A stretch of DNA of 64,000 bases from Sulfolobus tengchongensis (GTDB lineage: Archaea > Thermoproteota > Thermoprotei_A > Sulfolobales > Sulfolobaceae): NCBI RefSeq assembly GCF_036967215.1, contig NZ_CP146016.1, positions 772,501 to 836,500 of the forward strand. Reading direction: 5' to 3'. Shown here piece by piece: positions 36,417 through 44,990 of this stretch. A program made the position numbers and the translations under genes. Under the pieces are notes generated by a model. That model was not told where the DNA came from, searched no databases, and saw only the letters and a program-made list of their open reading frames with translations. Numbering within the stretch: the first letter of the stretch is position 1; each line of letters starts with the position of its first letter.

Positions 36417-37697
36417 ATGGAAACATTAAAGAGTCTCGTAAAAGATGATGGAGAAGATGTCTGGTTAAATCCTAGTGTATATACTGATGAGAAAATATTT
36501 GAAATGGAAATGGAGAGAATTTATCATAGGTTATGGGTTTATGTTGCTCATGAAAGCGAATTAAACAACATTGGAGATTTTAAAGTTAGTAGGGTTGGTA
36601 AATATTTAGTATTAATAACAAGAGGTGATGATGGCAAAATACGTGGCTTCATAAACAAATGTACTCATAGAGGTAATGTATTATGTAGAGTGTATAAGGG
36701 TAATTCTAAATTTTTCAAATGTATTTATCATGGCTGGACCTTTAATAATAAGGGAAAACTTGTGGGTATGCCAGATAGAGAAGGACTCCCTAAAGACTAT
36801 GATATAAACAAATTCAACTTAAAGGAGATAAATATACAGTCTTATAAAGGGTTTATATTCGCTAGTATAAATCCAATAAAGACATTAGAGGAACATTTAG
36901 GTGAAGCCAGAACATTCATAGATTATGTTGTGGATATATCTCCCGAAGGGATAGAAGTAAAAGGACCAGTAAAATATGCATACACTGGAAACTGGAAATT
37001 AGTTTTAGAAAATACGGTGGATACATACCACTTTCCTACATTACATGCTAGCGTGGCCATGTTATCAATGTACATTAACAATAGGTCGCCTGGCACTACG
37101 GCAGCTGCAGCAAAGAGTAAGTCTCCATACAATACCGCAGGGTACTTAAGAGGAGGGCATTTCTTCTTTATACTAGACAAGGAGAATGTAAGAGAACAAT
37201 TACCACTCGTCACAAATGCTGATAAATTAAGGGAAATTTTAGGTAAAAATAGGGGAGAATTCAGGTGGAGATGTACCATGCATGCTGCAATTATGCCCAA
37301 CTTACTTATTCTCGACTATGATGAATCCGTACCTACTATAAGAGTGATCAATCCAATAAGGCCAGATTTAACTCATATGGAAACTTATATTTTCTTACCT
37401 AAGAACATATCTCCGGAGATTAGGAGGAAATTACTGAGAGCTTATGAAGAGTTCAGCGGACCAGTAGGTATGGGATCAGCAGATGATAATGAAGTTATGA
37501 TAAGTGTAACCCAGGCTAGTAGATTTGATAATCCATTAATTAATTTAACTAAAGGTAAATATAGGGAAACTGATCACATTAAGGAAGTTGAAGAAGGAGG
37601 AATAAAATTTGAGGGAGCTAGTAATGCACTAGATGATACTTATATAAGGGGATTTTATAAATGGTGGTTAAGATATATGCTAGAGGACTACACATAA
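36417..37697 (+). CDS. Rieske aromatic-ring-hydroxylating dioxygenase, alpha subunit, copy A
   Basis: 426 residues from the ATG chosen by TATA spacing (an in-frame GTG at 36396 overlaps the promoter). Rieske domain: Cys82-x-His84 in KCTHRG and Cys102-x2-His105 in CIYHGW. Catalytic domain: Asp202, His205 and His210 in VDTYHFPTLH, with the third iron ligand likely in the GSADDNEV segment. GPVGMGSADDNEV is typical. Adds O2 to an aromatic ring to form a cis-diol or phenol. Needs a ferredoxin (27907 is a candidate) and a reductase not seen here. Convergent with a FAH gene, eight bases apart. Confidence 0.92.
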   Translation: METLKSLVKDDGEDVWLNPSVYTDEKIFEMEMERIYHRLWVYVAHESELNNIGDFKVSRVGKYLVLITRGDDGKIRGFINKCTHRGNVLCRVYKGNSKFFKCIYHGWTFNNKGKLVGMPDREGLPKDYDINKFNLKEINIQSYKGFIFASINPIKTLEEHLGEARTFIDYVVDISPEGIEVKGPVKYAYTGNWKLVLENTVDTYHFPTLHASVAMLSMYINNRSPGTTAAAAKSKSPYNTAGYLRGGHFFFILDKENVREQLPLVTNADKLREILGKNRGEFRWRCTMHAAIMPNLLILDYDESVPTIRVINPIRPDLTHMETYIFLPKNISPEIRRKLLRAYEEFSGPVGMGSADDNEVMISVTQASRFDNPLINLTKGKYRETDHIKEVEEGGIKFEGASNALDDTYIRGFYKWWLRYMLEDYT

Positions 37698-37705
37698 AAA
37701 GGTTT

Positions 37706-38614
37706 TTAACTTTCCGCTTTAACTGGATTTATTAATTCACCTATATTTTCTATTTTAATTCGAACATTATCCCCTTCTTTTAGAAACTTTCCGGTAGCTA
37801 ACGCTGTACCTGAAGGAGTACCAGTTGAGATTACATCACCCGGCTTTAAACTTATCCCATTTGTGATGTATTCAACTATTTCCGGTATTTTGAATATCAT
37901 GCTTCTAGTACTATCATTTTGTCTTATCTCATCATTAACCCATAGAGTTATGGATAAATTGTGTGGATCGGTTATCTCATCCTTAGTTACTATCCAAGGA
38001 CCTATTGGACCAGCTCCATCAAGACTCTTCGCATGTAAGAAATTAAGACCTATTTCCTTCATCATAGCGTGTTGCCTTCTATCCCTAAAACTAACATCGT
38101 TAAAAATAGTATACCCAAATATATACTTATATGCATCATCTTTATTTATATACTTACCCCTCTTACCTACAATAAGAGCTAATTCTGCCTCATAATCAAC
38201 TTGCTTTGAAGCTTTAGGTAATATTATTGGCCATTTATGTCCTATTAACGTAGAAGGAAGTTTAGAGAAAATATAAGGTTCTTTAGGAGTTTCTCTCTTT
38301 GCCTCTTTAGTGTGTGCTTCATAGTTCAAAAATACACATAAGATCTTTTCTGGATTCATTATTGCAGGATAATATATAACCTCATCTAAATTGTATAAGT
38401 TACTATCTATATTATTATAACTGAGTAACTTCTTAAGTAAACTAAGAGCCTCGTCACCACCTTTAATTAAATTGTCAGTGGAGTTAAACCAAGATGGCGC
38501 TTCACTGTCAAAAACTTCTTTAAAGGCATACGGCACATCAAGGATTTTACCTTGATATAGGGCTCCTAGCCTTGGATTAGCTTTAGGATGTGGTGCAAAA
38601 TTTAGTATTCTCAT
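37706..38614 (-). CDS. Fumarylacetoacetate hydrolase family protein, copy A
   Basis: 302 residues. FAH-domain metal site with E-x-E in DYEAELALIVGKRGKYI (about 142-158), GYTIFNDVSFRDRR, and the GDVISTGTPSGTALATG loop near the C-terminus. An N-terminal domain of about 80 residues precedes it. Family members hydrolyse fumarylpyruvate or acylpyruvates, or isomerise and decarboxylate homoprotocatechuate products. With four gentisate-type bicupins in the window, fumarylpyruvate or maleylpyruvate hydrolysis is the first guess. Confidence 0.87.
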   Translation of the reverse strand: MRILNFAPHPKANPRLGALYQGKILDVPYAFKEVFDSEAPSWFNSTDNLIKGGDEALSLLKKLLSYNNIDSNLYNLDEVIYYPAIMNPEKILCVFLNYEAHTKEAKRETPKEPYIFSKLPSTLIGHKWPIILPKASKQVDYEAELALIVGKRGKYINKDDAYKYIFGYTIFNDVSFRDRRQHAMMKEIGLNFLHAKSLDGAGPIGPWIVTKDEITDPHNLSITLWVNDEIRQNDSTRSMIFKIPEIVEYITNGISLKPGDVISTGTPSGTALATGKFLKEGDNVRIKIENIGELINPVKAES

Positions 38615-38786
38615 ATTATTTTTAGTTAACAGTAAGAGCTTTTAAGTATATCGCATACGTACTTGCTATCCATAGGTTTACTATTAAACACTCGGATTTT
38701 TCTTTTTTCATACAGTCTAGCCTCGCATTTTTATACGACAGTTAATTTTTTAAGAGCAAATAAGAATAAACAATCTGGTTTTTATA

Positions 38787-39569
38787 ATGAAAATACATCC
38801 GTTTTCAAGTACAGACAGATCATCAGTTGTCTTAGGTAAGGAGAGCTATTACGGTGGTAATTTTATAGTAGCTCATGTAAAATTAGATAAGGAGACTCTT
38901 AAGAACGTAGTCCCAAAAATATTTGAAACCGATGGAGAGGCCCTTTTCTCCGTACGTGAGTTTGTAACCGTAATGGGAAATAGGACTGACCTCTTATATG
39001 AGGAACCTATGCTAACACAATATAATGAGTCTGCGGTAGGTGTTAAAGTATACTATGAAGGAGGGATTTATCAATATTATCCATTCATGTGGGTAGACAA
39101 AGACTTTGCTGTTATCAGAGGCTGGTTAAATGGATTTCCCAAAAAGATAGCAAATATACAACTTACTCGCTTTCATCCATTGTTGCCACAAATTAGCGAA
39201 CCTAAAGCTGGTGTAGTTGTAGGTGGTTATGTGGCACGAGGGAGTAGCCTTTTGTTTAAAATAAAGGTTACCTTAAAAGAAAAAATAGAAAAACCTCCAA
39301 CATTTGGCCCAACGCTATTAATAAGAGATTACCCTGCTGAAGGAGAAGGTGAGACTAACGTATTAGAACTCGTTAGACTAGACTTACAAGATTTAAAAGT
39401 AACTGACGTGTGGAAAGGTGATGTAGAAATAGAAATAGGCAAAGGGATTAATGATGAGGTAGATAGTTTTAAGATAATAGAGAAATTAGGGGGATATTAT
39501 TACAAAATTGGCTTCAGAATACCCGGTACTAAATTAATTAAGAAACTATCTGAGTCAGAACTCTTTTAA
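38787..39569 (+). CDS. Acetoacetate decarboxylase-like protein
   Basis: 260 residues. The Schiff-base region is visible: WLNGFPKKIANI, with Lys119 (nucleophile) and Lys120, plus Glu81 in YNESAVGV. Length matches acetoacetate decarboxylase (about 245-265). In the superfamily some members are decarboxylases, others aldolase-dehydratases or hydrolases. A role in breaking down a beta-keto acid or an aldol product from ring opening is likely. Single gene. Confidence 0.8.
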   Translation: MKIHPFSSTDRSSVVLGKESYYGGNFIVAHVKLDKETLKNVVPKIFETDGEALFSVREFVTVMGNRTDLLYEEPMLTQYNESAVGVKVYYEGGIYQYYPFMWVDKDFAVIRGWLNGFPKKIANIQLTRFHPLLPQISEPKAGVVVGGYVARGSSLLFKIKVTLKEKIEKPPTFGPTLLIRDYPAEGEGETNVLELVRLDLQDLKVTDVWKGDVEIEIGKGINDEVDSFKIIEKLGGYYYKIGFRIPGTKLIKKLSESELF

Positions 39570-39792
39570 TAAATTTAAATTAGTTTTTAAAACATTTTTT
39601 AAGACATTAAAAAATTTATTAAACCTTACAAATAATATCTTAAGATTTACTTTATAGTTTTCCAAAGTTAAGGCTACTTCTCGTACTCTACTTAATAAAA
39701 ATGAGAAATTACACTATGAATTGCCATGGTTTACAATAATGACAAAGTAAAAATTAGGACTAGTAAAGTTTATTAATTAGGTATCAATTTAC

Positions 39793-41505
39793 ATGTTGAT
39801 TACAATGTTTACGAAAAAATGGAAAACATCTCAAAGAGAATTTGATGTAGTCAGGGAAAGAAATGTAAAGATCAAGGTCTCTGATGGAATATCCCTAGAT
39901 TGTGATATTTTTAGGCCAAATGCAGAAGGTAAATTTCCAATTATTCTTTCGGCACATCCATATGATAAATATGGCCAAACTGAGCCTGTACAAATAGGGG
40001 GATATTCTAATATAGAGAAAAGAGAAGAAGAAAGAAGAAGAGGTACATTAGAAGCTGGAGATCCATATTTTTTCGCACGAAGAGGGTATGTTCATGTTAT
40101 CCTTAATGTACGAGGTACTGGCGAATCAGAGGGTTATTATGAATTCTTAGGACCTAGAGAAGTTCAAGATATTTACGAAGTTATAGAAAAGCTGGCGGAA
40201 TTTCCTTGGTCTAACGGTAATGTAGGTACTTTTGGTGTGTCATATTTTGCCATGATAGCCTTAGCTGTTGCAGCCAAAAATCCTCCTCATCTTAAATGTA
40301 TTTTCGCTCCATGGGGAAGTACGGATCCGTATAGAGATATGTTTTATCAAGGAGGAATATTAGCTGGAAAATATGTAGTAGATTTTGCTAAATTTTTACA
40401 GGAAAGTAATACGAGAGTAAATAAAGATTTTACTCCTGATGAATTAGAGAAAATTAATAATTTGTTGAAGAATCCAGATGTGACTGCAGTTCCAGAATTA
40501 AAAGACGCATTACTGAATCCGGATAATGGTATCAATCCGTTCATAGTTAGAGTATTAATACATGAGCTATACGATGATTATTGGAAAGAGAGAACAGTTA
40601 ATCTTGAAAATATAAGGATACCTGCATATTTAGGTGGAGATTGGGCAAATTATGGCTTTCATCTTCCTGCAGCCTTTAGAGCTTGGGATAAAATACCTGC
40701 ACCTAAAAGGTTAACAGTAGGCCCACCATATTTTTTGGATAGACCAGTTTACCAGCTTCAATATGAGGCATTACGATGGTTTGATTACTGGCTTAAGGGT
40801 ATCGATACTGGAATTAATGATGAGAAACCAGTAAAGATATTTGTGATGGGTTCTAATAAATGGAGAGAGGCTGAAGAATGGCCTCTCCCTGAAACTAAAT
40901 GGACCCCCTTTTACCTACACGAGAATGGCATTTTAAGTGAACATGAATTTTGGGATAACGAATCATCAGATTCCTATTTTGATTCTCCTTGGGCTAGAGG
41001 CAATCTACGGTATATTACTCCAAAATTCGTTGAAGAGACTGAGGTTATAGGACCTCTAATTCTAGATTTATACTTATCTACCACTGATAATGAAGTTTTA
41101 CTTTCCATCAGAATATTTGAAATAGATGAGAAAGGCAATGAGAGAGCGCTTACTGGAGCTTGGCTAAGAGGTTCACAAAGGTATATAGATGAAAGTAAAT
41201 CGAAACCTTGGTCTTTCTATTATACACATGATAAGAGAGAACTACTTGAACCTAATAAAATATATAAATTCAAGATAGAGATAGTACCTACTGCAAATCT
41301 CTTTAGGGTAGGAACTAGATTAGGACTTTTAATTAGTAGCGCAGATCCCCCAAGTTCACCTTACGAAGCGGGACCTACATCACGCCATATAAGGAGACAA
41401 CGTCCTTCAAGAATCACAATTTATCATGATAAAGATCATCCATCGGCATTATGGGTTCCAATAGTATCGGGAAATATAATAGGTACTTATTTATCTATGT
41501 TCTAA
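39793..41505 (+). CDS. CocE/NonD (S15 family) alpha/beta hydrolase
   Basis: 570 residues. N-terminal hydrolase: SDGISLDCDIFRP, then the nucleophile motif GTFGVSYFAMIAL with Ser, and a DWANYGFH segment. The C-terminal third is the jelly-roll PepX_C domain (FVEETEVIGPLILDLYLST). Family members are X-prolyl dipeptidases, cocaine esterase and glutaryl-7-ACA acylases. Here it could be an esterase or amidase that frees an aromatic acid. A GTTTATTAA box about 24-26 bases before the ATG at 39793 supports that start. Confidence 0.85.
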   Translation: MLITMFTKKWKTSQREFDVVRERNVKIKVSDGISLDCDIFRPNAEGKFPIILSAHPYDKYGQTEPVQIGGYSNIEKREEERRRGTLEAGDPYFFARRGYVHVILNVRGTGESEGYYEFLGPREVQDIYEVIEKLAEFPWSNGNVGTFGVSYFAMIALAVAAKNPPHLKCIFAPWGSTDPYRDMFYQGGILAGKYVVDFAKFLQESNTRVNKDFTPDELEKINNLLKNPDVTAVPELKDALLNPDNGINPFIVRVLIHELYDDYWKERTVNLENIRIPAYLGGDWANYGFHLPAAFRAWDKIPAPKRLTVGPPYFLDRPVYQLQYEALRWFDYWLKGIDTGINDEKPVKIFVMGSNKWREAEEWPLPETKWTPFYLHENGILSEHEFWDNESSDSYFDSPWARGNLRYITPKFVEETEVIGPLILDLYLSTTDNEVLLSIRIFEIDEKGNERALTGAWLRGSQRYIDESKSKPWSFYYTHDKRELLEPNKIYKFKIEIVPTANLFRVGTRLGLLISSADPPSSPYEAGPTSRHIRRQRPSRITIYHDKDHPSALWVPIVSGNIIGTYLSMF

Positions 41506-41542
41506 TTCATTGAAAATTTCTTTCGGCATACAGATATCACTA

Positions 41543-42757
41543 TTATAATATATTATATAATTGTCTCGCATTTTCTCCTACAATTTTTCTAATCTGTTCA
41601 GAGGAAAGACCAGCAGGTTTAGCTATATTCTCGATGAACAGATTTAAATATTCTGGAAAGTATTGGGCTTCAGAAGCATGGGGATAGTCTGCTGCGAATA
41701 CTAAATTGTTCTCCAACCTCATTTTCTCTATAATATACTTAATAATTTCAGCAGGTTCATCAGCTTCTATACTGACGTAGATATTACCTTGTTGAATATA
41801 CTCGGAAGCTAACTTTTTTAAATTAGGATAAGGATCTATACCGAATCTCTCTAAGGAGTATTTTCTTAGTCTAGGACTCTCTATCGCTTCATCAAGCCAC
41901 CATATCCAATAGGGTAACCATGAAGCGCCTGCCTCGCATAGATGAACTTTTAAACTGGGTAAACGCTCAAAAAAGCCTTCTCCTATTAATCCCATTAACG
42001 TTACCATCATAGCATAAGGATGACCCACTCCTCTAACGTAAAGATATTTGTTAAATAAGAAGACCCAAGGCAATTCAGAGCTAGTAGGGGTAATATGGAT
42101 TATTACTGGCATGTTAAGTTCAGTTGCTTTCTTAAAAAATGGAAAGAACTCTTCATCAAAAATAGGCTTTAATGCTATGAAATGACCGTCAGATACGAAA
42201 GATGGAACTACAACTCCCTTAAATCCTAAATCTTTAGCCCTTTCCATTTCTTTTATCGCTAAATTAACATCTTGAATAGGTACCACTGCATTAGCGTAAA
42301 TTCTCTTGGTATATTTTAATCTGGAAGCCACATAATCATTATAGGCCTTAGACATAGCATATGCCCATTCTCTATCGCTCATAAAGGGAATGATTAAACT
42401 GGAAGTAGGATTTACAATTTGAATATCGACTCCCATCTGATCTAAGTCAGCTAGCCTACCTTCAAGATCATTAAGTGATGCATCCTTAGCTTTTAATTTG
42501 GGATTTATCTTACCATAGAATTTATTAAACGTATGATCTATTAGACCTCTAGCCTCTCCTCCTCCAAATCCGAAAGGTCTAGTATATAATTTACCATCAA
42601 TAACCCAATACCTTGTACCACTAATTTCATCCCTTACTATCATAGGTAACCTATATTTTTTATCTAAAAATCTCTCTATATCTTCTGGGTTTTCAACTAC
42701 ATGTGATTCTGCATCTATTACTATAAATTGTTTAAGCTCTTCTGGTTTATTTATCAT
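41543..42757 (-). CDS. Amidohydrolase-2 family protein, 404-residue subgroup, copy B
   Basis: 404 residues, the same length as copy A at 28269 and collinear with it: IDAESHVVENPED (E-x-H), VVPIQDVNLAIKEMERAKDLGFKG-type central part, CEAGASWLPYWIWW and FAADYPHAS with the conserved Asp. Compared with copy A, HVVEN replaces HLMES and the FGTDYP motif is FAADYP. Divergent from the decarboxylase-like gene and beta subunit, with 135 bases between the start codons. This suggests decarboxylation or hydrolysis in the same pathway. Confidence 0.82.
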   Translation of the reverse strand: MINKPEELKQFIVIDAESHVVENPEDIERFLDKKYRLPMIVRDEISGTRYWVIDGKLYTRPFGFGGGEARGLIDHTFNKFYGKINPKLKAKDASLNDLEGRLADLDQMGVDIQIVNPTSSLIIPFMSDREWAYAMSKAYNDYVASRLKYTKRIYANAVVPIQDVNLAIKEMERAKDLGFKGVVVPSFVSDGHFIALKPIFDEEFFPFFKKATELNMPVIIHITPTSSELPWVFLFNKYLYVRGVGHPYAMMVTLMGLIGEGFFERLPSLKVHLCEAGASWLPYWIWWLDEAIESPRLRKYSLERFGIDPYPNLKKLASEYIQQGNIYVSIEADEPAEIIKYIIEKMRLENNLVFAADYPHASEAQYFPEYLNLFIENIAKPAGLSSEQIRKIVGENARQLYNIL

Positions 42758-42892
42758 ATGACATCTTACTTAACCTATATTTTTAAATTTTTGTGTTTAT
42801 CTTGAAGTTTAAACCTGCTAAATATCTCTAAAATATTAGAGATAACCTCCTTTACTATACCTTAATAGTTAAACTTAAATCTTGAGTTCCTT

Positions 42893-43915
42893 ATGATTGA
42901 ACCTATGGTAGAAAAAACTCGCTTAACGCTGGCATGCTGGAGTTATGATAGAACAATGGCATTATATGATGGAACTGTTAAACCAGAAGGGATAGAACTA
43001 AACTATTTAACGTTATGGCCTCAAGAAACTTTTTACAGAATGTTAAAGTACAAGGAATTTGACGTTGCAGAACTATCCTTTGGCGCCTATGTTGCTTCTC
43101 TTTTTGAAGATAAACCATTTGTAGCTATTCCAGTCTTCCCTTCAAGGTCATTCAGACATAACAGTATATATGTAAATGTAAACTCTGGTATAAAAGAACC
43201 TCAAGATTTAATAGGAAAAAGAGTAGGAGTTCCAGAATATAGACAAACCGCTGCAGTGTGGATAAAGGGTATATTAAGTGACATTTATGGAGTTAAACCT
43301 GAATCTGTAACTTACTATACTGGTCCATTAGAAGATCCCGCAAAAAGGAGAAGATATTTCACAGTATTAGCTGAAACTGATGTCTTGCCAAAGTATAAGG
43401 ATATCAAGGTAACTAGAATACCTAATGGAAAAAATTTGTCAGATATGCTAGCTAATGGAGAAATAGATGCATTATATAGTGCATTAGTTCCTAGCTCTTT
43501 CAAAAACTACCCAGAAAAAGTAGTAAGATTATTCAGAAACTATAGAGAACTTGAAGCAGATTACTTCAAAAAAACTAGAATATTCCCTATAATGCATGTA
43601 ATCGTAATAAGAAGAGATGTATACGAAAACAATAGATGGATTGCTAGATCTCTCTATAAGGCTTTCGAAGAAGCTAAAAATATCGCTTTCGAAAAGTTCA
43701 CTACAGCTACTGGTACATTACATTACGCTTTACCTTGGCTTTTTGACCATTATGAGGAAACGGTAAATGTTATGGGTGAGGACTATTGGCCTTATGGCTT
43801 AAAGAAGAATTATCACACAATCGAAACCTTTATCAGATATATGTATGAACAAGGAATTATACCTAACCCCATAAAGCCAGAAGACCTATTCGCTAAAGAG
43901 GTCACAGACACTTAG
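42893..43915 (+). CDS. 4,5-dihydroxyphthalate decarboxylase-like protein, second copy
   Basis: 340 residues. TLACWSYDRTMALYDGTV, FPSRSFRHNSIYVN, GKRVGVPEYRQTAAVWIKG and DYWPYGLKKNYHTIE match the Pht5 group and the paralogue at 13878. ACWSYDR and the R-x-F-R segment are shared by both copies and probably line the active site. It forms an operon with the Rieske beta subunit, which starts 23 bases after it. This strengthens the link between ring dioxygenation and decarboxylation. An AACTTAAATC box lies about 24 bases before the ATG. Confidence 0.82.
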   Translation: MIEPMVEKTRLTLACWSYDRTMALYDGTVKPEGIELNYLTLWPQETFYRMLKYKEFDVAELSFGAYVASLFEDKPFVAIPVFPSRSFRHNSIYVNVNSGIKEPQDLIGKRVGVPEYRQTAAVWIKGILSDIYGVKPESVTYYTGPLEDPAKRRRYFTVLAETDVLPKYKDIKVTRIPNGKNLSDMLANGEIDALYSALVPSSFKNYPEKVVRLFRNYRELEADYFKKTRIFPIMHVIVIRRDVYENNRWIARSLYKAFEEAKNIAFEKFTTATGTLHYALPWLFDHYEETVNVMGEDYWPYGLKKNYHTIETFIRYMYEQGIIPNPIKPEDLFAKEVTDT

Positions 43916-43938
43916 CATTAATAATAACGTGATTTTAT

Positions 43939-44433
43939 ATGACTTTACCGGAGGAAATTCTAGAGTTTATTTACAAGGAAGCGAGATTGTTAGATGAAAG
44001 GAAGTACAATGAATGGTTGGCCTTATTTGATAACGATTCCTATTACTGGATACCTGCATGGGAGAATGAGGAGAATATAACCACAGATCCCAATACTGAT
44101 GTTAGCATACTTTATTTGCCTTCTAAAAAAGACATAGAAACATATGTAAAGAGGATAGTAAGTGGGAAGGCTCCTGCGTATAATCCCCATCCTCGAACAG
44201 TAAGAATGATCTCAAATGTTGTCGGAACATTTGATGAAATAGAAAAAATATGGAAGATAAAATATAACTGGACAATTTATATATATAGAAGCTTATATAA
44301 GAAATTAGAGACATATGTGGGAGTTGCAGAAATGGGAATAGTAAGATATAATAATGGAGAACTTAAAATAAAACATAAGAAGGTAATAATTATTAATGAC
44401 TTTATACAGAATGGAATTTTGCCATTAATATGA
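43939..44433 (+). CDS. Aromatic-ring-hydroxylating dioxygenase, beta subunit, copy B
   Basis: 164 residues. EARLLDERKYNEWLALFDND, YYWIPAWENEENI, NPHPRTVRMISN match copy A (33074) and the Ring_hydroxyl_B family. Its start is preceded by GTGATTTT, a ribosome site expected for an internal operon gene. Partner alpha subunit is probably the one at 46254, which lies beyond an enolase-superfamily gene on the other strand. Structural subunit without cofactor. Confidence 0.87.
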   Translation: MTLPEEILEFIYKEARLLDERKYNEWLALFDNDSYYWIPAWENEENITTDPNTDVSILYLPSKKDIETYVKRIVSGKAPAYNPHPRTVRMISNVVGTFDEIEKIWKIKYNWTIYIYRSLYKKLETYVGVAEMGIVRYNNGELKIKHKKVIIINDFIQNGILPLI

Positions 44434-44777
44434 TTTTTGTTTGCTATTACAATCACTTGAAAAATCGTAGGGAGTATGGTTGATTATACTTTGGGTTTGC
44501 TTATTGTCATGAAGGGTAAGGTGTTTTCTAGTGTTGTTACTTCCTTTAATCAAACGTGGTTGGAAAATATCAAGAGGGTTAAGAGAGAGTTTAATTTAGT
44601 TCGTATTACATACTAATTTCCATGAATGCACTCCGACACTTAAATGAAAACAATTAGCCTATATATCCGATAGAAGTCTAATGATTAAACGCGTAAGTAA
44701 TAAATAAGCTTACATAACATATGATAAACTGCTTGTTAAGGTTAATTTTTAATGTTCACTATCTCTAATCTAAAATA
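44434..44777. other. Intergenic region with a possible decayed ORF
   Basis: 344 bases. 44480-44614 reads through in one frame with G/T-rich codons unlike its neighbours, see the separate entry. 44640-44777 is AT-rich and contains TAATTTTTAATG near 44741-44752, a candidate TATA box for the small gene at 44778. Confidence 0.4.
44480..44616 (+). pseudogene. Possible fragment of a transposase-like ORF
   Basis: One frame gives a 45-residue stretch that includes DYTLGLLIVMKGKVFSSVV and TSFNQTWLENIKRVKREFN before stopping at TAA. Its codons (GTT, GTG, TTG, GGG) differ from surrounding genes, no promoter precedes it and no full gene is present. The protein-like composition suggests a remnant, perhaps of an IS transposase. 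I cannot name the family. Confidence 0.25.
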
Positions 44778-44969
44778 ATGAAAGAGGCTAAGTTTTTAGA
44801 AATAAGGAATGAGTTCTCTAATATTAGAATCTCAATAGATTTAAACGGCAATGGTCCACGGTTTAAAATTGAATGCCTAACAAGTGGTGTAGTTAAATAT
44901 GTAGACCCGTTAACTATGGAAATTTTAATGCGAATACCAGATAATATTTTGGAGAAATACATTTATTAG
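44778..44969 (+). CDS. Small hypothetical protein
   Basis: 63 residues, no recognised family. It has mixed polar and hydrophobic composition with no membrane helix; residues 15-48 (NIRISIDLNGNGPRFKIECL, then VKYVDPLTME) look like beta strands. It ends 21 bases before the enolase-superfamily gene, which has an AAAGGAGAT ribosome site, so the two form an operon. A function tied to that enzyme is inference. An antisense ORF covers the same bases but lacks any such context. Confidence 0.5.
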   Translation: MKEAKFLEIRNEFSNIRISIDLNGNGPRFKIECLTSGVVKYVDPLTMEILMRIPDNILEKYIY

Positions 44970-44990
44970 CATAAAGGAGATTTTTAACAA

